The translations under genes were made by a program, and so were the position numbers. From positions 1,364,001 to 1,428,000 of the forward strand of contig JACJXP010000001.1 of assembly GCA_020636575.1 (NCBI GenBank): a stretch of 64,000 bases of DNA, in the 5' to 3' direction. Origin of the DNA: Chitinophagales bacterium (GTDB lineage: Bacteria > Bacteroidota > Bacteroidia > Chitinophagales > Chitinophagaceae). The notes below the pieces were generated by a model. That model did not search any database. It was not told the DNA's origin and saw only the letters and a list, made by a program, of their open reading frames with translations. Shown here in pieces: positions 34,901 to 44,986 of this stretch (within the stretch, counting starts at the first letter, position 1; each line of letters opens with the position of its first letter).

Positions 34901-35773
34901 TTAATACAGATCGTCCAGCTTCATTTTCAGATACTTCACTACGCTGCGATGTGTACTGAAAAGGGTAATACAGATCCCCATTATGAACAAACCAACAAAA
35001 AGTAGGATCAATGAAGTGTTATCATGTATCGTTTTAAGCTCCGGCAAAACTCTTTCTGCTATAAAAATGATAACTGTTACCGCCAATATGGCGATAATGC
35101 CGCTGACGGCACCATTGATCACTGCCCGGGAATTCATGGGTTTGGCAATAAACCAGCGGGTAGCCCCTACCATTTGCATGGTCTTTATCAGGAAACGGTT
35201 GCTGAACATTGCCAGCCTGATAGTATTATCAATGAGTACAATCACAACAACGGCCAATAACACGGCAATAGCCAGTAAAATGATGCTGATACGGCGAATA
35301 TTGGTGTTGAGATTGTCAACCAGTGCTTTAGGATAAGCCACTTCACTTACATAGGTCTGGTTTTGCAGATCAGCTGAAATCGCAGACAGCGAATCGGCAT
35401 TCATATATTTTCTCTTCACTTTAAAATTGATGCTGTTAGGCAGCGGATTGGCATCCAGTATGCCATCCCAGCTTTCGTTCCCATCACCAATAAATATCTT
35501 TTCGGCCTCTTCCTTAGTAACAAATTTGATATCCTTTACATAAGGTTTCGCAGAAATGTATTCCATCAGGTAAATACTGTCCTTTGGGTTCATATTACCA
35601 CGCAGTTCAGCTCTTACCTCCACATTTTCTTTGAAATAATCGCCGAGTTTGTTGGCATTGATCACTAACCAGCCAATTATACCCAATAATAACAACACAA
35701 GGGTAACACCGAGGATCGACATGAAATAAGAAGGCTTTCCTTTTTTAATAGAAGCTTTTCCAGTTTGGGACAT
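34901..35773 (-). CDS. ftsX: Cell division protein FtsX
   Basis: 290-residue permease-like protein that works with the ATPase FtsE (not in this window) to activate cell-wall hydrolases at the division site. One N-terminal membrane helix (~residues 17-42), a periplasmic domain with 'VEVRAELRGNMNPKDSIYLMEYISAKPYVKDIKFVTKEEA', then three C-terminal helices including 'ISIILLAIAVLLAVVVIVLIDNTIRLAMFSNR' and 'KTMQMVGATRWFI', the usual FtsX coupling region. A consensus -7 element lies 32 nt upstream. The DUF3098 gene follows. Confidence 0.92.
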   Translation of the reverse strand: MSQTGKASIKKGKPSYFMSILGVTLVLLLLGIIGWLVINANKLGDYFKENVEVRAELRGNMNPKDSIYLMEYISAKPYVKDIKFVTKEEAEKIFIGDGNESWDGILDANPLPNSINFKVKRKYMNADSLSAISADLQNQTYVSEVAYPKALVDNLNTNIRRISIILLAIAVLLAVVVIVLIDNTIRLAMFSNRFLIKTMQMVGATRWFIAKPMNSRAVINGAVSGIIAILAVTVIIFIAERVLPELKTIHDNTSLILLFVGLFIMGICITLFSTHRSVVKYLKMKLDDLY

Positions 35774-35804
35774 GGGATTAACAATTAGAATTAATAGGTT
35801 GGCG

Positions 35805-35812
35805 CAAAATTA
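35805..35812 (-). promoter_or_regulatory. -7 promoter element TAATTTTG of ftsX
   Basis: Exact TAnnTTTG match on the minus strand, with a TTG about 22 nt further upstream at roughly -33 spacing. Predicted leader ~25 nt. The same TAATTTTGCG core precedes icd. Confidence 0.55.
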
Positions 35813-35886
35813 ACCAATTCAGGCTTTCAGTTTTCAATGTTTTTGTTGGGGTGCGGCTTTCAGACCTGCAATCAGTATTTTTGCTG

Positions 35887-35909
35887 CCCGCCTGACGATG
35901 GTCAGGAGG
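35887..35909. repeat. Palindromic CCTGAC-GATG-GTCAGG element
   Basis: Perfect 6-bp arms at 35891-35896 and 35901-35906 in the ftsX-leuS spacer, flanked by CCCG and AGG. It resembles the CCTGCCTG-type palindrome at 58963. A small open frame overlapping here (35837-36037) is not credible. Confidence 0.55.
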
Positions 35910-36011
35910 TTAATAACGACTGCTTTCCCCGGCTTATTGCCAGTGAGTATGAAACAGAATTGTTAAAGAAATTTCAGCATTGTTTAAAAAGAACTGAACC
36001 GATCACAGTTT

Positions 36012-39000
36012 ATGGAATACGATTTCAGAAGAATTGAGCAGGAATGGCAACAAAAATGGAAGGAATCAGGTATATATAAAGTAAACAACGATTCTTCCAA
36101 ACCCAAATACTATGTATTGGATATGTTCCCCTATCCCAGTGGGGCGGGATTGCATGTGGGGCATCCGTTAGGATATATTGCTTCTGATATTTATTCCCGC
36201 TATAAAAGATTGAAAGGATTCAATGTGCTCCACCCGATGGGCTTTGACAGTTTTGGCTTGCCGGCCGAACAATATGCATTGGATACGGGACAGCACCCCG
36301 CTGTTACTACCAAAAAGAATATTGAAACCTTTAAGTCACAGTTAGATAATATCGGTTTCTGCTACGACTGGGACCGGGAAGTACAAACCAGCGATCCGAA
36401 ATATTATAAATGGACACAATGGATCTTTCTTCAACTGTTCAATAGTTATTTCTGTAATACGCAGAAGAAAGCAAGGCCTATTTCGGAATTAATAGAAAAG
36501 TACGAGACAAAGGGTGCAATGCCAAAACCGGGTAAAGAGTTTATTCCCGGCAAGCATTTTACGGCTGATGAGTGGAAAAGCTATCCAAAGCAGCAGCAGG
36601 AAGAAATATTAATGAACCGCCGTTTGGCTTTTAGCAAATACGGTGAGGTCAACTGGTGCGAAGCGCTTGGAACTGTATTGGCCAATGATGAAGTGGTAAA
36701 TGGGGTAAGTGAAAGAGGCGGCCACCCGGTAGAGAAAAAGAAAATGCGTCAATGGTATTTACGCATCACTGCCTATGCAGATCGTTTATTGGAAGGACTG
36801 GAAACTGTTGACTTCAGCGACAGCATGAAAGAAATGCAACGCAATTGGATAGGAAAAAGCCAGGGTGCTGAAATTGATTTTCGTATCAGGTTAAGTGAAT
36901 CTGAAGAAGCGATAACGGTTATTGATAAAGGCAATGGTATTACTGAAACAGATTACAGTTCTACTGAAACGGAAGCAGATTCTTTTCTCACTGTATATAC
37001 AACCCGTCCTGATACTATTTTCGGCGTTGATTTTATGGTGCTGGCCCCCGAACATGAACTGGTAGCTGAAATAACATCTGAAGCGCAAAAAGAGGAGATT
37101 GAAAAATATTTACAGTATGTAAAAAGCCGTAGCGATAGGGAACGGCAGGCGGAAGTAAAACAGATCACCGGATGTTTCACTGGTGCTTATGCTATCAATC
37201 CCTTTAACGGAAGAGAGATACCTATCTGGATAGCAGAATATGTGCTGGCAGGTTATGGCACAGGGGCTATTATGGCAGTGCCATGCGGCGATCAGCGGGA
37301 TTTTGCATTTGCCAAACATTTCAATATTCCCATCACCAATATTATCGGTGAACATTATAATGGTGAGGAAGCTAATCCAACAAAAGATGCAATACTAGAG
37401 AACAGCGGTTTTTTAAATGGTATGCTAATGAAGGATGCCATTGATGTGGCGGTGAACAAGATTGAAGAACTAGGTATCGGTAAACGGCAGGTGAATTATA
37501 AAATGCGGGATGCCGGCTTTAGCCGCCAGCGGTATTGGGGCGAACCATTCCCTATTAAATGGATTGACGGCATTGCAGTGCCATTAGGCGAAAACGAATT
37601 GCCTCTTGAATTGCCACATGTTGATTCTTACAAACCCGGACCGGAAGGGCAGGGGCCGCTGGCAAATATTGAAGAATGGACCGCACAGCATTTGGAGACG
37701 AATACCATGCCCGGTTATGCAGGAAGTAGCTGGTATTTTCTGCGCTATATGGATCCGCATAATAATGAAACATTCTGCAGCCGCAATACTTCTGATTACT
37801 GGGGACAGGTTGATTTGTATATTGGCGGTACCGAACATGCGGTAGGCCACTTGCTGTACAGCCGTATGTGGACGAAGGTATTGTACGACCTTAATTTGAT
37901 TGGATATGATGAACCGTATAAGAAACTGGTGAACCAGGGAATGATACAAGGTGTTTCTCAAATTGCATATGTTAGAAAAGGGGAATTTGAAGAAGGAGTC
38001 TCTAAAGGAATGAGCAACACAATTTTTGTTCCTGCGTTTGATAATCCTGCAAGCACACCAACACCTAAGTTGCAGTTGTATTCTGCTGATTTAATAAACC
38101 AGGAAAATAAAGATCGATTCAAGCCTTTTAATATTCCAATTGAATTAGTGCAACTAAATACTTTAGATTCGACAAAAAATTTATTAGATGTGGATTTGGG
38201 TGTAAACCTTTTCCCTCAACGATTGGATGCAATTTATATAGTTCAAGATGCTTTTTATTATGAAGGACAATGGAGGACTTGGAATAATAACGATTCTACT
38301 TGGAGCATAACGGACAAAAGAGATTTTTATACTTCTAGTGAAGTAGAAAAAATGTCAAAGTCAAAGTATAATACAATTAATCCCGATGAGCTATGTTCTA
38401 AGTATGGAGCGGATACCTTCCGCATGTATGAAATGTTCCTCGGTCCGGTAGAATTAAGCAAACCATGGGATACAAAAGGTATTGAAGGGGTGCATCGGTT
38501 TCTAAAAAAATTCTGGCGCCTGTTCTTTGATGAAGTAAAAGGCGCTATCTGGACTACAACAGCTCCCTCTCCTGCGGATAGGGCGGGGGGAGAAGCAACC
38601 GATGCTGAACTGAAAGTATTGCACAAAGCCATCAAGAAAATCGAGGATGATACGGAACGTTTCAGCTTTAATACTGCCGTGAGTGCATTTATGATCGCTA
38701 CCAATGAACTCAGCGATCTGAAATGCCATAAAAAAGAAATCCTGGAACCACTTCTTATATTATTGACTCCTTATGCACCTCATATTGCTGAAGAGTTGTG
38801 GAAGCAGTTAGGTCATCAGCAATCTGTTCTCGATGCATCTTATCCTGTGTTTGAAGAGAAATATGTGAAAGAATCTTCCAAGGCTTACCCGGTTGCTGTA
38901 AACGGAAAAACAAGATCAGAACTTACTATTTCGCTTACTGCTACTCAGCAGGAAGTGGAGGCATTGGTTTTAGCCGATGAAAAAGTGCAGAAATGGCTGG

Positions 39001-39062
39001 ATGGTAAATCTCCCAAGAAGATCATTTATGTAAAGAATAAAATGATCAATGTAGTTGTATAG
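36012..39062 (+). CDS. leuS: Leucyl-tRNA synthetase, unusually long
   Basis: Charges tRNA-Leu. 1016 residues, longer than the ~920-950 typical of bacteria. HIGH-type motif HVGH at residues 48-51; editing (CP1) domain with 'TVYTTRPDTIFGVDFMVLAPEHELV' and 'GTGAIMAVPCGDQRDF'; 'MPGYAGSSWYFLRYMDPHN' and 'YIGGTEHAVGHLLYSRMW'; KMSKS at 780-784; C-terminal anticodon-binding region. Three places look expanded: an acidic insert near residues 295-325 in the editing domain, an AT-rich segment ~650-778 just before KMSKS, and a short 'APSPADRAGG' insert near 855-865 encoded by a GC-rich imperfect palindrome. All catalytic motifs are intact, so the enzyme should be functional. Confidence 0.97.
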   Translation: MEYDFRRIEQEWQQKWKESGIYKVNNDSSKPKYYVLDMFPYPSGAGLHVGHPLGYIASDIYSRYKRLKGFNVLHPMGFDSFGLPAEQYALDTGQHPAVTTKKNIETFKSQLDNIGFCYDWDREVQTSDPKYYKWTQWIFLQLFNSYFCNTQKKARPISELIEKYETKGAMPKPGKEFIPGKHFTADEWKSYPKQQQEEILMNRRLAFSKYGEVNWCEALGTVLANDEVVNGVSERGGHPVEKKKMRQWYLRITAYADRLLEGLETVDFSDSMKEMQRNWIGKSQGAEIDFRIRLSESEEAITVIDKGNGITETDYSSTETEADSFLTVYTTRPDTIFGVDFMVLAPEHELVAEITSEAQKEEIEKYLQYVKSRSDRERQAEVKQITGCFTGAYAINPFNGREIPIWIAEYVLAGYGTGAIMAVPCGDQRDFAFAKHFNIPITNIIGEHYNGEEANPTKDAILENSGFLNGMLMKDAIDVAVNKIEELGIGKRQVNYKMRDAGFSRQRYWGEPFPIKWIDGIAVPLGENELPLELPHVDSYKPGPEGQGPLANIEEWTAQHLETNTMPGYAGSSWYFLRYMDPHNNETFCSRNTSDYWGQVDLYIGGTEHAVGHLLYSRMWTKVLYDLNLIGYDEPYKKLVNQGMIQGVSQIAYVRKGEFEEGVSKGMSNTIFVPAFDNPASTPTPKLQLYSADLINQENKDRFKPFNIPIELVQLNTLDSTKNLLDVDLGVNLFPQRLDAIYIVQDAFYYEGQWRTWNNNDSTWSITDKRDFYTSSEVEKMSKSKYNTINPDELCSKYGADTFRMYEMFLGPVELSKPWDTKGIEGVHRFLKKFWRLFFDEVKGAIWTTTAPSPADRAGGEATDAELKVLHKAIKKIEDDTERFSFNTAVSAFMIATNELSDLKCHKKEILEPLLILLTPYAPHIAEELWKQLGHQQSVLDASYPVFEEKYVKESSKAYPVAVNGKTRSELTISLTATQQEVEALVLADEKVQKWLDGKSPKKIIYVKNKMINVVV
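38563..38592. repeat. GC-rich imperfect palindrome inside leuS
   Basis: CTCCCTCTCC (38563-38572) can fold back on the G-run ending GGGGGGAG (38585-38592) across TGCGGATAGGGC. It is translated in frame as part of an insert absent from ordinary LeuRS alignments as I remember them, and it resembles dispersed GC-rich palindromes of Bacteroidota genomes. Confidence 0.5.
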
Positions 39063-39418
39063 AATCCACGGTAACTACCTTTATTATCAATTCATTATTA
39101 CTTTTTAAAATTAAAGTTGACAGATAGAAAAAAAGTAATATCTTGTTTATTCATTCGCCTTAAAGATCATGCGGTTAGTACAATCAGGCGATCCTAAGTC
39201 CAATCTCCCCCAGACTTACCGACCTATTTGAGTAATAATAAGTTATAGATTACCCAGGTAGTTTCTTTCGTTTCGACCAGAAACATGGTATGGCCCTGAG
39301 TTGTTAGTTCGATCTACACCCTGTGTATTCTCTGGAATTGCGAATACGAATTAGTTCGTTTCCTTCCGGTTAAGCAAGTATTTTGAATACAAACCATAAA
39401 CTGCCAAAACTACCATTT
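39063..39418. other. 356-nt intergenic region upstream of the first M36 protease
   Basis: No credible coding frame, and no strong terminator for leuS was seen. The middle (39160-39350) is less AT-rich than other spacers and contains weak inverted repeats (GTTTCT 39261-39266 with AGAAAC 39279-39284; ACGAA/TTCGT near 39340). A GTTCGATC word near 39320 is tRNA-like but no cloverleaf can be drawn. The protease promoter must lie near its 3' end. Confidence 0.4.
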
Positions 39419-42400
39419 ATGAGAAAGATCGTTCTTCTCCTAAGTTTTTTATGCTTCACTATTTTAAGTATTTCCCAGGTCAGTCAAAGCGAAAGAGCCA
39501 TTGCCTTACAACTTGTTCAAAACAACAAGAAGGCGATAGGCATTAATGATCAGGACATACAGAACTCAGTAATCGTTCACACTTACATTATTGCTAATTC
39601 AGATGTGCGGATGGTATATCTGCAGCAGAGTTATAAGGATGTATTAGTGTATAACAGCCTTCAGGTACTGGCTTTCAGAGGCCAGAAACTGGTTTCAAAA
39701 GCCGGTGGACGCATTGAGCAAATACAAGAAAAGGTGACTGTTGCCAGTGGTTTTCCTTCATTGGATGCCATTACAGCAGTTAGAAATTCACTTACTGATG
39801 TTCAATTAGTGGCTAAAGAGGCCATTACTCCAGTAAAGGTTTCAAATAATAATAAGAAGTATGAGTTTACAAGACTGGGGGTAACATCAGAAGAAATATC
39901 TGCAGAGTTATTGTGGATGCCCGTTGAAGGTAAGAAAGATGTGAACCTTGTTTGGCAGGTATTTGTGACTCCTAAGACAACCTCCGATTATTGGTTAGTC
40001 AGGGTAGATGCAGCTACAGGTATTGTACTCAATAAAGAAAACCTGACTATCACATGTAACTGGGGAGATGGGAAACATAATATCGAAGAGCATATTGCTG
40101 AGAATCATGGCAATAAGGGTGGTATAAACAGTGATGAAAATAATACCACAATTGTTGGGGAGTATGTAATACAGAGGCCAGAAAATAAAAGCTGGCATTA
40201 CAAGCCTTTTGTAGTGAATTCAGCTACATATAGAGTGGTTCCTTATCCTGCAGAAAGCCCATGGTTTCCCGGAGGATCTTATGCATTAAGAACAGACCCT
40301 TGGAACCTTTCTCCTGCCGGCAGTCCTGCCACAACGCTTAAATGGCATGATGACGGAACAGGTGATTATAACTATACAAGGGGAAATAATGTTTGGGCCC
40401 AAGAGGATGTTAATGGTAATAACGGAACAGGTGCGCCAGCTACTTCAACAACAGCTTTGCCGGATCTTACTTTCGATTTTGCCCCGGATACTACAATGTC
40501 GCCGACGCTTACTTCGCCGCCTAATCAGCAGTTTAATATTACAAATCTCTTTTACTGGAATAACCTGATGCATGATATTGTTTATCAGTATGGATTTGAT
40601 GAAGTATCAGGGAATTTCCAGAATGATAACCAGGGTAGAGGTGGTGCCGGAAGTGACTACGTATTTGCTGATGCCCAGGACGGTGCCGGTACCAATAATG
40701 CCAATTTTGCAACACCTGCAGATGGTTCAAACCCAAGGATGCAAATGTTCCTTTGGAATTTTAATGGGGCTAATCCAATGAAAGATGGAGATGCTGATAA
40801 TGGAGTAATAGCTCATGAATACACACATGGTATCAGCAACCGCCTGACAGGAGGACCGGGTTCCTCTGGTTGTTTAGGTAATGCTGAGCATATGGGTGAG
40901 GGCTGGAGTGACTTTTATGCATTAATGGTAACACATGATTGGTCAACCGCAACACCAACAGATGGGTTTAATAATCCACGGCCTATTGGTTTATATGCGT
41001 TGAATGGAGGTGGCCTTTTTGGTGTTCCGGGTATCCGGCATTTCCCTTACTGTACCAATATGGCAGTTAATCCTTCTGTTTATCTGGCTTCATTGCCTTC
41101 TTCTCCTCATGATAGAGGTGAAATTTGGGCTGCTACGCTTTGGGATATGACATGGAACCTGATACAGCAGGATGGTATCAGCAGCAATATTTTTGATGCG
41201 ACCAGTACCGGTGGTAATGTTGTGGCATTAAAACTCGTTACTGAAGGGTTAAGGTTACAGCCTTGTAGCCCGGGATTCATTGATGGTAGGGATGCTATCT
41301 TGCAAGCTGATACCATATTTTACGGAGGTGCTCACTCCTGTGCAATATGGGACGCTTTTGCTCGCAGAGGAATGGGAGTAAATGCATCCCAGGGAAGTTC
41401 CTCAAGCAGAACTGACCAGATCCCCGACTTTACCGGGTTTGGTCCTAGTATCGTATTGACACAAGGTGGCATTACTTCAGTACCAGAAGGTCAGAATATT
41501 GTCTATACAAATACAGTGACAGTTAGCAATTGCGGTGATCTGGTCAACTATACTTTAAGAGATACGCTACCTGCAAATGTCACATTCGTTAGTGCCACCA
41601 ATGGCGGAACATATGATGCAATAAACAGGGTGGTAAGCTGGCCGGTTAATATAATGGCAGGAAACTCTGCCAATTACGGCTTCACTGTTACAGTGAACAT
41701 AGGTAGCTACTATCCGCCAGTATCACTTATTAATGAAGATGTGCCAAGTACAACCATTTCTCCATTCTGGACGGCAGCTTCAACCACTGCAAATGTCTGG
41801 ACAGCACATAATCTTCGCAGTCATAGTGCACCTAATTCATTCTTCACACCTAATAGTTCTATTGTTTCAGATCAGACATTGGCAACAACAAATAGTTTTG
41901 CATTAGGAGCAGCACCACCAACATTAAGTTTCTGGCATTGGTATAATGTAGAATCTGGATTTGATGGTTGTGTGCTGGAGATCAGTACGAATGGAGGATC
42001 TACCTGGTCAGATATAGGTGCTGGTAACATTAGTCAAAATGGTTATACAAGTACAATTAGTTCCTGCTGTGGCAATCCTGTATCAGGAAGAAGTGCATGG
42101 TCAGGAAACAGTGGTGGTTTTGTTGAGACAAAGGTCAATCTTTCATCATTTGCAAACCAGTCTGATGTAAAGCTGAGGTGGAGGTTTGGTTCAGATAATA
42201 CGGTTTCGAGTACGGGATGGAATGTGGATGATATTGTTCTGGAAGATATTGCCCAAGTGTATATGCAGTCTATTTTGTTCAATGATTTAGGGCTTGCGGT
42301 TGAGTCTGCAGACACTATTACCCTTATTTTACCATCAGTAACCTGTACACCACCAACAGTTAATGCGCCTACTGTTACTCAACCAACATGTCCGGTGCCA

Positions 42401-44986
42401 ACAGGAACTATAGAAGTAAACGCAACAGGTAGTGGAACGTTAGAATATAGCGTAGATAATGGGGCAACATACCAGGCTTCAAATACATTTAGTGGCCTTG
42501 CTCCGGGTAGTTATGATATAATTGTCAGGTTTGTTAGTTCACCATCCTGTATGACTGTCTACAGTGGTAATCCTGTTGTACTGAATACACCAAGCTGCGG
42601 TGGTTGTACATTAACATGTCCTGCTAATATCACTGTGAATAATGATGCGGGACAATGCGGTGCAATTGTTAACTATCCGCCACCAACCACTACAGGTGGC
42701 TGTGGTGTCATTACTTCTGTGCCGGCTTCAGGATCATTCTTCCCGATTGGAACTACTACAGTTACTGTAACCAGTTCATCTGGTCCGGTTTGTACTTTCG
42801 ATATTACTGTAAACGATACCGAGAATCCGGTTATAACTTGTCCTGCAAATATTACAGTAAGTAATGATGCCGGCGAATGTGGAGCTATTGTTTCATATAA
42901 TGTTACTGCTACGGATAATTGTCCGGGTGTTATAGTAACCAGTTCACCCGCTTCAGGAACTATGTTCCCTGTCGGCACAACAACAGTTACTTCAACTGCT
43001 ACAGATGCAAGCGGCAATTCAGTTATGTGTACGTTCACTGTTACAGTAAATGATACCGAGGTTCCGGTATTTGGCAGTAATCCTTTGATACCAGAAATGC
43101 TGTATTATAAATTTGATGGAACAGGCACTTCAATTGATAACCTGGCATCTGCACCACCGGCAGGTACAGCTACAGCGACTATAGTTGGTGCTCAAACACA
43201 GGGTACAGCGGGTTTATGTGATAATGGAGCATTGTTAGGAACAGGAGGCAGCAGTTCAACCAATTATGTGAATACAGGTTGGACAACCAACTTCAGCGGA
43301 TCATGGACCATTTCTTTTAAAACCTCCAATATTCAGCCTTCAACTACATTGTTCTATGTGTTTGGGGATAACACCGCAGGAAGTTTCCGTTGCTTTACTA
43401 ATGGTGTAGCGGGTGCTGATAACTGGATGTTGAGAGGAACGGGAATAACTGATGTGATTGCAGCAGGGGCTGCAACCACAGGTACACATACAACAACATT
43501 TGTGTATGATGCTACTGCGGGTAACATTAAAGCTTATGTGGACGGTGCTTTAGTGAATACTGTTGCGCAAGGCACAATCACAAACAGCGGTTCCGGTCCA
43601 TTTAAGGTAGGAGGCTATGCAACCAGCACCGGATTGCCAAATGGAGGCTTAATGGATGAATTTGGTTTATTCAGCAGAGCCTTAAATGATGCGGAGGTTG
43701 CAGAGCTGGCAGGTTGCCCGATTTCATCAAGCACATGTCCGGATCCGATAACAGTTAATAATGATCCCGGCGAATGTGGGGCAGTGGTTACATATGATAT
43801 ACCTACTGCGGTTGACAACTGTCCGGGTGTAACTGTTTCCCAAACTGCTGGATTATCAAGCGGAAGCCAGTTCCCGGTCGGTGTTACTACAAATATTTTC
43901 ATAGCTACAGATGCAGCCGGTAATACAGCAACCTGTTCATTTGATGTTACTGTAAGTGACAATGAAGTCCCAACGGTAAATTGTCCTGCAGACATTACGG
44001 TTACGGCTATCGGAGCATGTACCGCATTAGTGAATTATTCTGTTACTGCTTCTGATAATTGCCCGGGAGCGACTACCAGCCTTGTTTCAGGTCCAGCCAG
44101 TGGTTCACAGTTCCCGATAGGAACTACTACTGTAACATGGATGGCCACAGATGCTGCCGGTAATACATCAACGACCTGTTCATTTAATGTTACTGTTATT
44201 GATGGTCAATTACCGGTAATTACAGCTCAGCCTGTTGATGTAACGGCTTGTTCTGGTACCAATGCTACATTCAGTGTTACCTCAACAAATGTAATAAGCT
44301 ACCAGTGGCAGTCCTGGAACGGTTCTTCCTGGAACAATATTTCTGGTGCCACATCATCTGTTTATACCGTGAATAATGTGAACACTGCTATGAATACAAA
44401 CACATTCCGTGCAGTGATAAATGGTTTGTGTACCACAATAATATCAGAACCGGCATCACTTTATGTAAACAGTCTGCCAATTGTTCAGTTATCAGCATCG
44501 CCAAGACAAACTCTGTTGCCAGGGCAAACTACGTCGCTGTTTGCATCAGCCACACCTGCCGGCGGTTCATATGCATGGTTTAAGAACGGGTCACCGATCA
44601 ATAATATAGGATCATCTCTAGCGGATCTTGATGTAGATGATCTTGGAGTTTATAATGTGACTTATACTGATCTGAATGGATGTATTTCTTCATCCAACAA
44701 TGTGGAGATCATACCTACACCATCAGAAAGGGTGTTTGTTTACCCGAATCCGAATACAGGAGCATTCCAGATTCGTTTTTATAGCAGCACCAGCCAGCCG
44801 GTTACTGTTACTATTTTTGATTCAAAAGGTGCAAGAGTATACCAGAAGAGGATGATTTCTACCTCACCATATTCAAGACTTGATGTTAATTTGTCTGGTG
44901 CGGTATCAGGAGGTACTTATGTGGTTGAGGTTTTGAATGAACAAGGAGAAAGGATAGGTACCAGAAGAATCCTTATAGGCCATTAA
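39419..44986 (+). CDS. T9SS-exported M36 (fungalysin) metalloprotease with HYR and LamG domains
   Basis: 1855 residues from the ATG at 39419, which leads directly into the signal peptide (MRKIVLLLSFLCFTILSIS). An FTP-type propeptide (~25-200) is followed by the M36 zinc protease domain (~290-680): H466-E-Y-T-H470 and the downstream 'EHMGEGWSDFY' with E490/E494 supplying the third ligand. Then a DUF11-like domain, a MAM/immune-inhibitor-like beta domain ('LSFWHWYNVESGFDGCVLEIS'), two HYR repeats (CPANITV...), a LamG/concanavalin-like domain ('MLYYKFDGTGTSIDNLAS...GGLMDEFGLFSRALNDAE'), two more HYR repeats, an Ig-like domain and a T9SS sorting domain. A secreted, self-processing endopeptidase for protein degradation. 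Confidence 0.92.
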   Translation: MRKIVLLLSFLCFTILSISQVSQSERAIALQLVQNNKKAIGINDQDIQNSVIVHTYIIANSDVRMVYLQQSYKDVLVYNSLQVLAFRGQKLVSKAGGRIEQIQEKVTVASGFPSLDAITAVRNSLTDVQLVAKEAITPVKVSNNNKKYEFTRLGVTSEEISAELLWMPVEGKKDVNLVWQVFVTPKTTSDYWLVRVDAATGIVLNKENLTITCNWGDGKHNIEEHIAENHGNKGGINSDENNTTIVGEYVIQRPENKSWHYKPFVVNSATYRVVPYPAESPWFPGGSYALRTDPWNLSPAGSPATTLKWHDDGTGDYNYTRGNNVWAQEDVNGNNGTGAPATSTTALPDLTFDFAPDTTMSPTLTSPPNQQFNITNLFYWNNLMHDIVYQYGFDEVSGNFQNDNQGRGGAGSDYVFADAQDGAGTNNANFATPADGSNPRMQMFLWNFNGANPMKDGDADNGVIAHEYTHGISNRLTGGPGSSGCLGNAEHMGEGWSDFYALMVTHDWSTATPTDGFNNPRPIGLYALNGGGLFGVPGIRHFPYCTNMAVNPSVYLASLPSSPHDRGEIWAATLWDMTWNLIQQDGISSNIFDATSTGGNVVALKLVTEGLRLQPCSPGFIDGRDAILQADTIFYGGAHSCAIWDAFARRGMGVNASQGSSSSRTDQIPDFTGFGPSIVLTQGGITSVPEGQNIVYTNTVTVSNCGDLVNYTLRDTLPANVTFVSATNGGTYDAINRVVSWPVNIMAGNSANYGFTVTVNIGSYYPPVSLINEDVPSTTISPFWTAASTTANVWTAHNLRSHSAPNSFFTPNSSIVSDQTLATTNSFALGAAPPTLSFWHWYNVESGFDGCVLEISTNGGSTWSDIGAGNISQNGYTSTISSCCGNPVSGRSAWSGNSGGFVETKVNLSSFANQSDVKLRWRFGSDNTVSSTGWNVDDIVLEDIAQVYMQSILFNDLGLAVESADTITLILPSVTCTPPTVNAPTVTQPTCPVPTGTIEVNATGSGTLEYSVDNGATYQASNTFSGLAPGSYDIIVRFVSSPSCMTVYSGNPVVLNTPSCGGCTLTCPANITVNNDAGQCGAIVNYPPPTTTGGCGVITSVPASGSFFPIGTTTVTVTSSSGPVCTFDITVNDTENPVITCPANITVSNDAGECGAIVSYNVTATDNCPGVIVTSSPASGTMFPVGTTTVTSTATDASGNSVMCTFTVTVNDTEVPVFGSNPLIPEMLYYKFDGTGTSIDNLASAPPAGTATATIVGAQTQGTAGLCDNGALLGTGGSSSTNYVNTGWTTNFSGSWTISFKTSNIQPSTTLFYVFGDNTAGSFRCFTNGVAGADNWMLRGTGITDVIAAGAATTGTHTTTFVYDATAGNIKAYVDGALVNTVAQGTITNSGSGPFKVGGYATSTGLPNGGLMDEFGLFSRALNDAEVAELAGCPISSSTCPDPITVNNDPGECGAVVTYDIPTAVDNCPGVTVSQTAGLSSGSQFPVGVTTNIFIATDAAGNTATCSFDVTVSDNEVPTVNCPADITVTAIGACTALVNYSVTASDNCPGATTSLVSGPASGSQFPIGTTTVTWMATDAAGNTSTTCSFNVTVIDGQLPVITAQPVDVTACSGTNATFSVTSTNVISYQWQSWNGSSWNNISGATSSVYTVNNVNTAMNTNTFRAVINGLCTTIISEPASLYVNSLPIVQLSASPRQTLLPGQTTSLFASATPAGGSYAWFKNGSPINNIGSSLADLDVDDLGVYNVTYTDLNGCISSSNNVEIIPTPSERVFVYPNPNTGAFQIRFYSSTSQPVTVTIFDSKGARVYQKRMISTSPYSRLDVNLSGAVSGGTYVVEVLNEQGERIGTRRILIGH

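Noticed and set aside
35837..36037. 66-residue open frame overlapping the leuS start
   Set aside because: It contains the palindrome, overlaps leuS in another frame, is Cys-rich without pattern, and has no signal or family resemblance.
39300..39345. tRNA-like GTTCGATC word
   Set aside because: No acceptor, D or anticodon stem can be placed around it.
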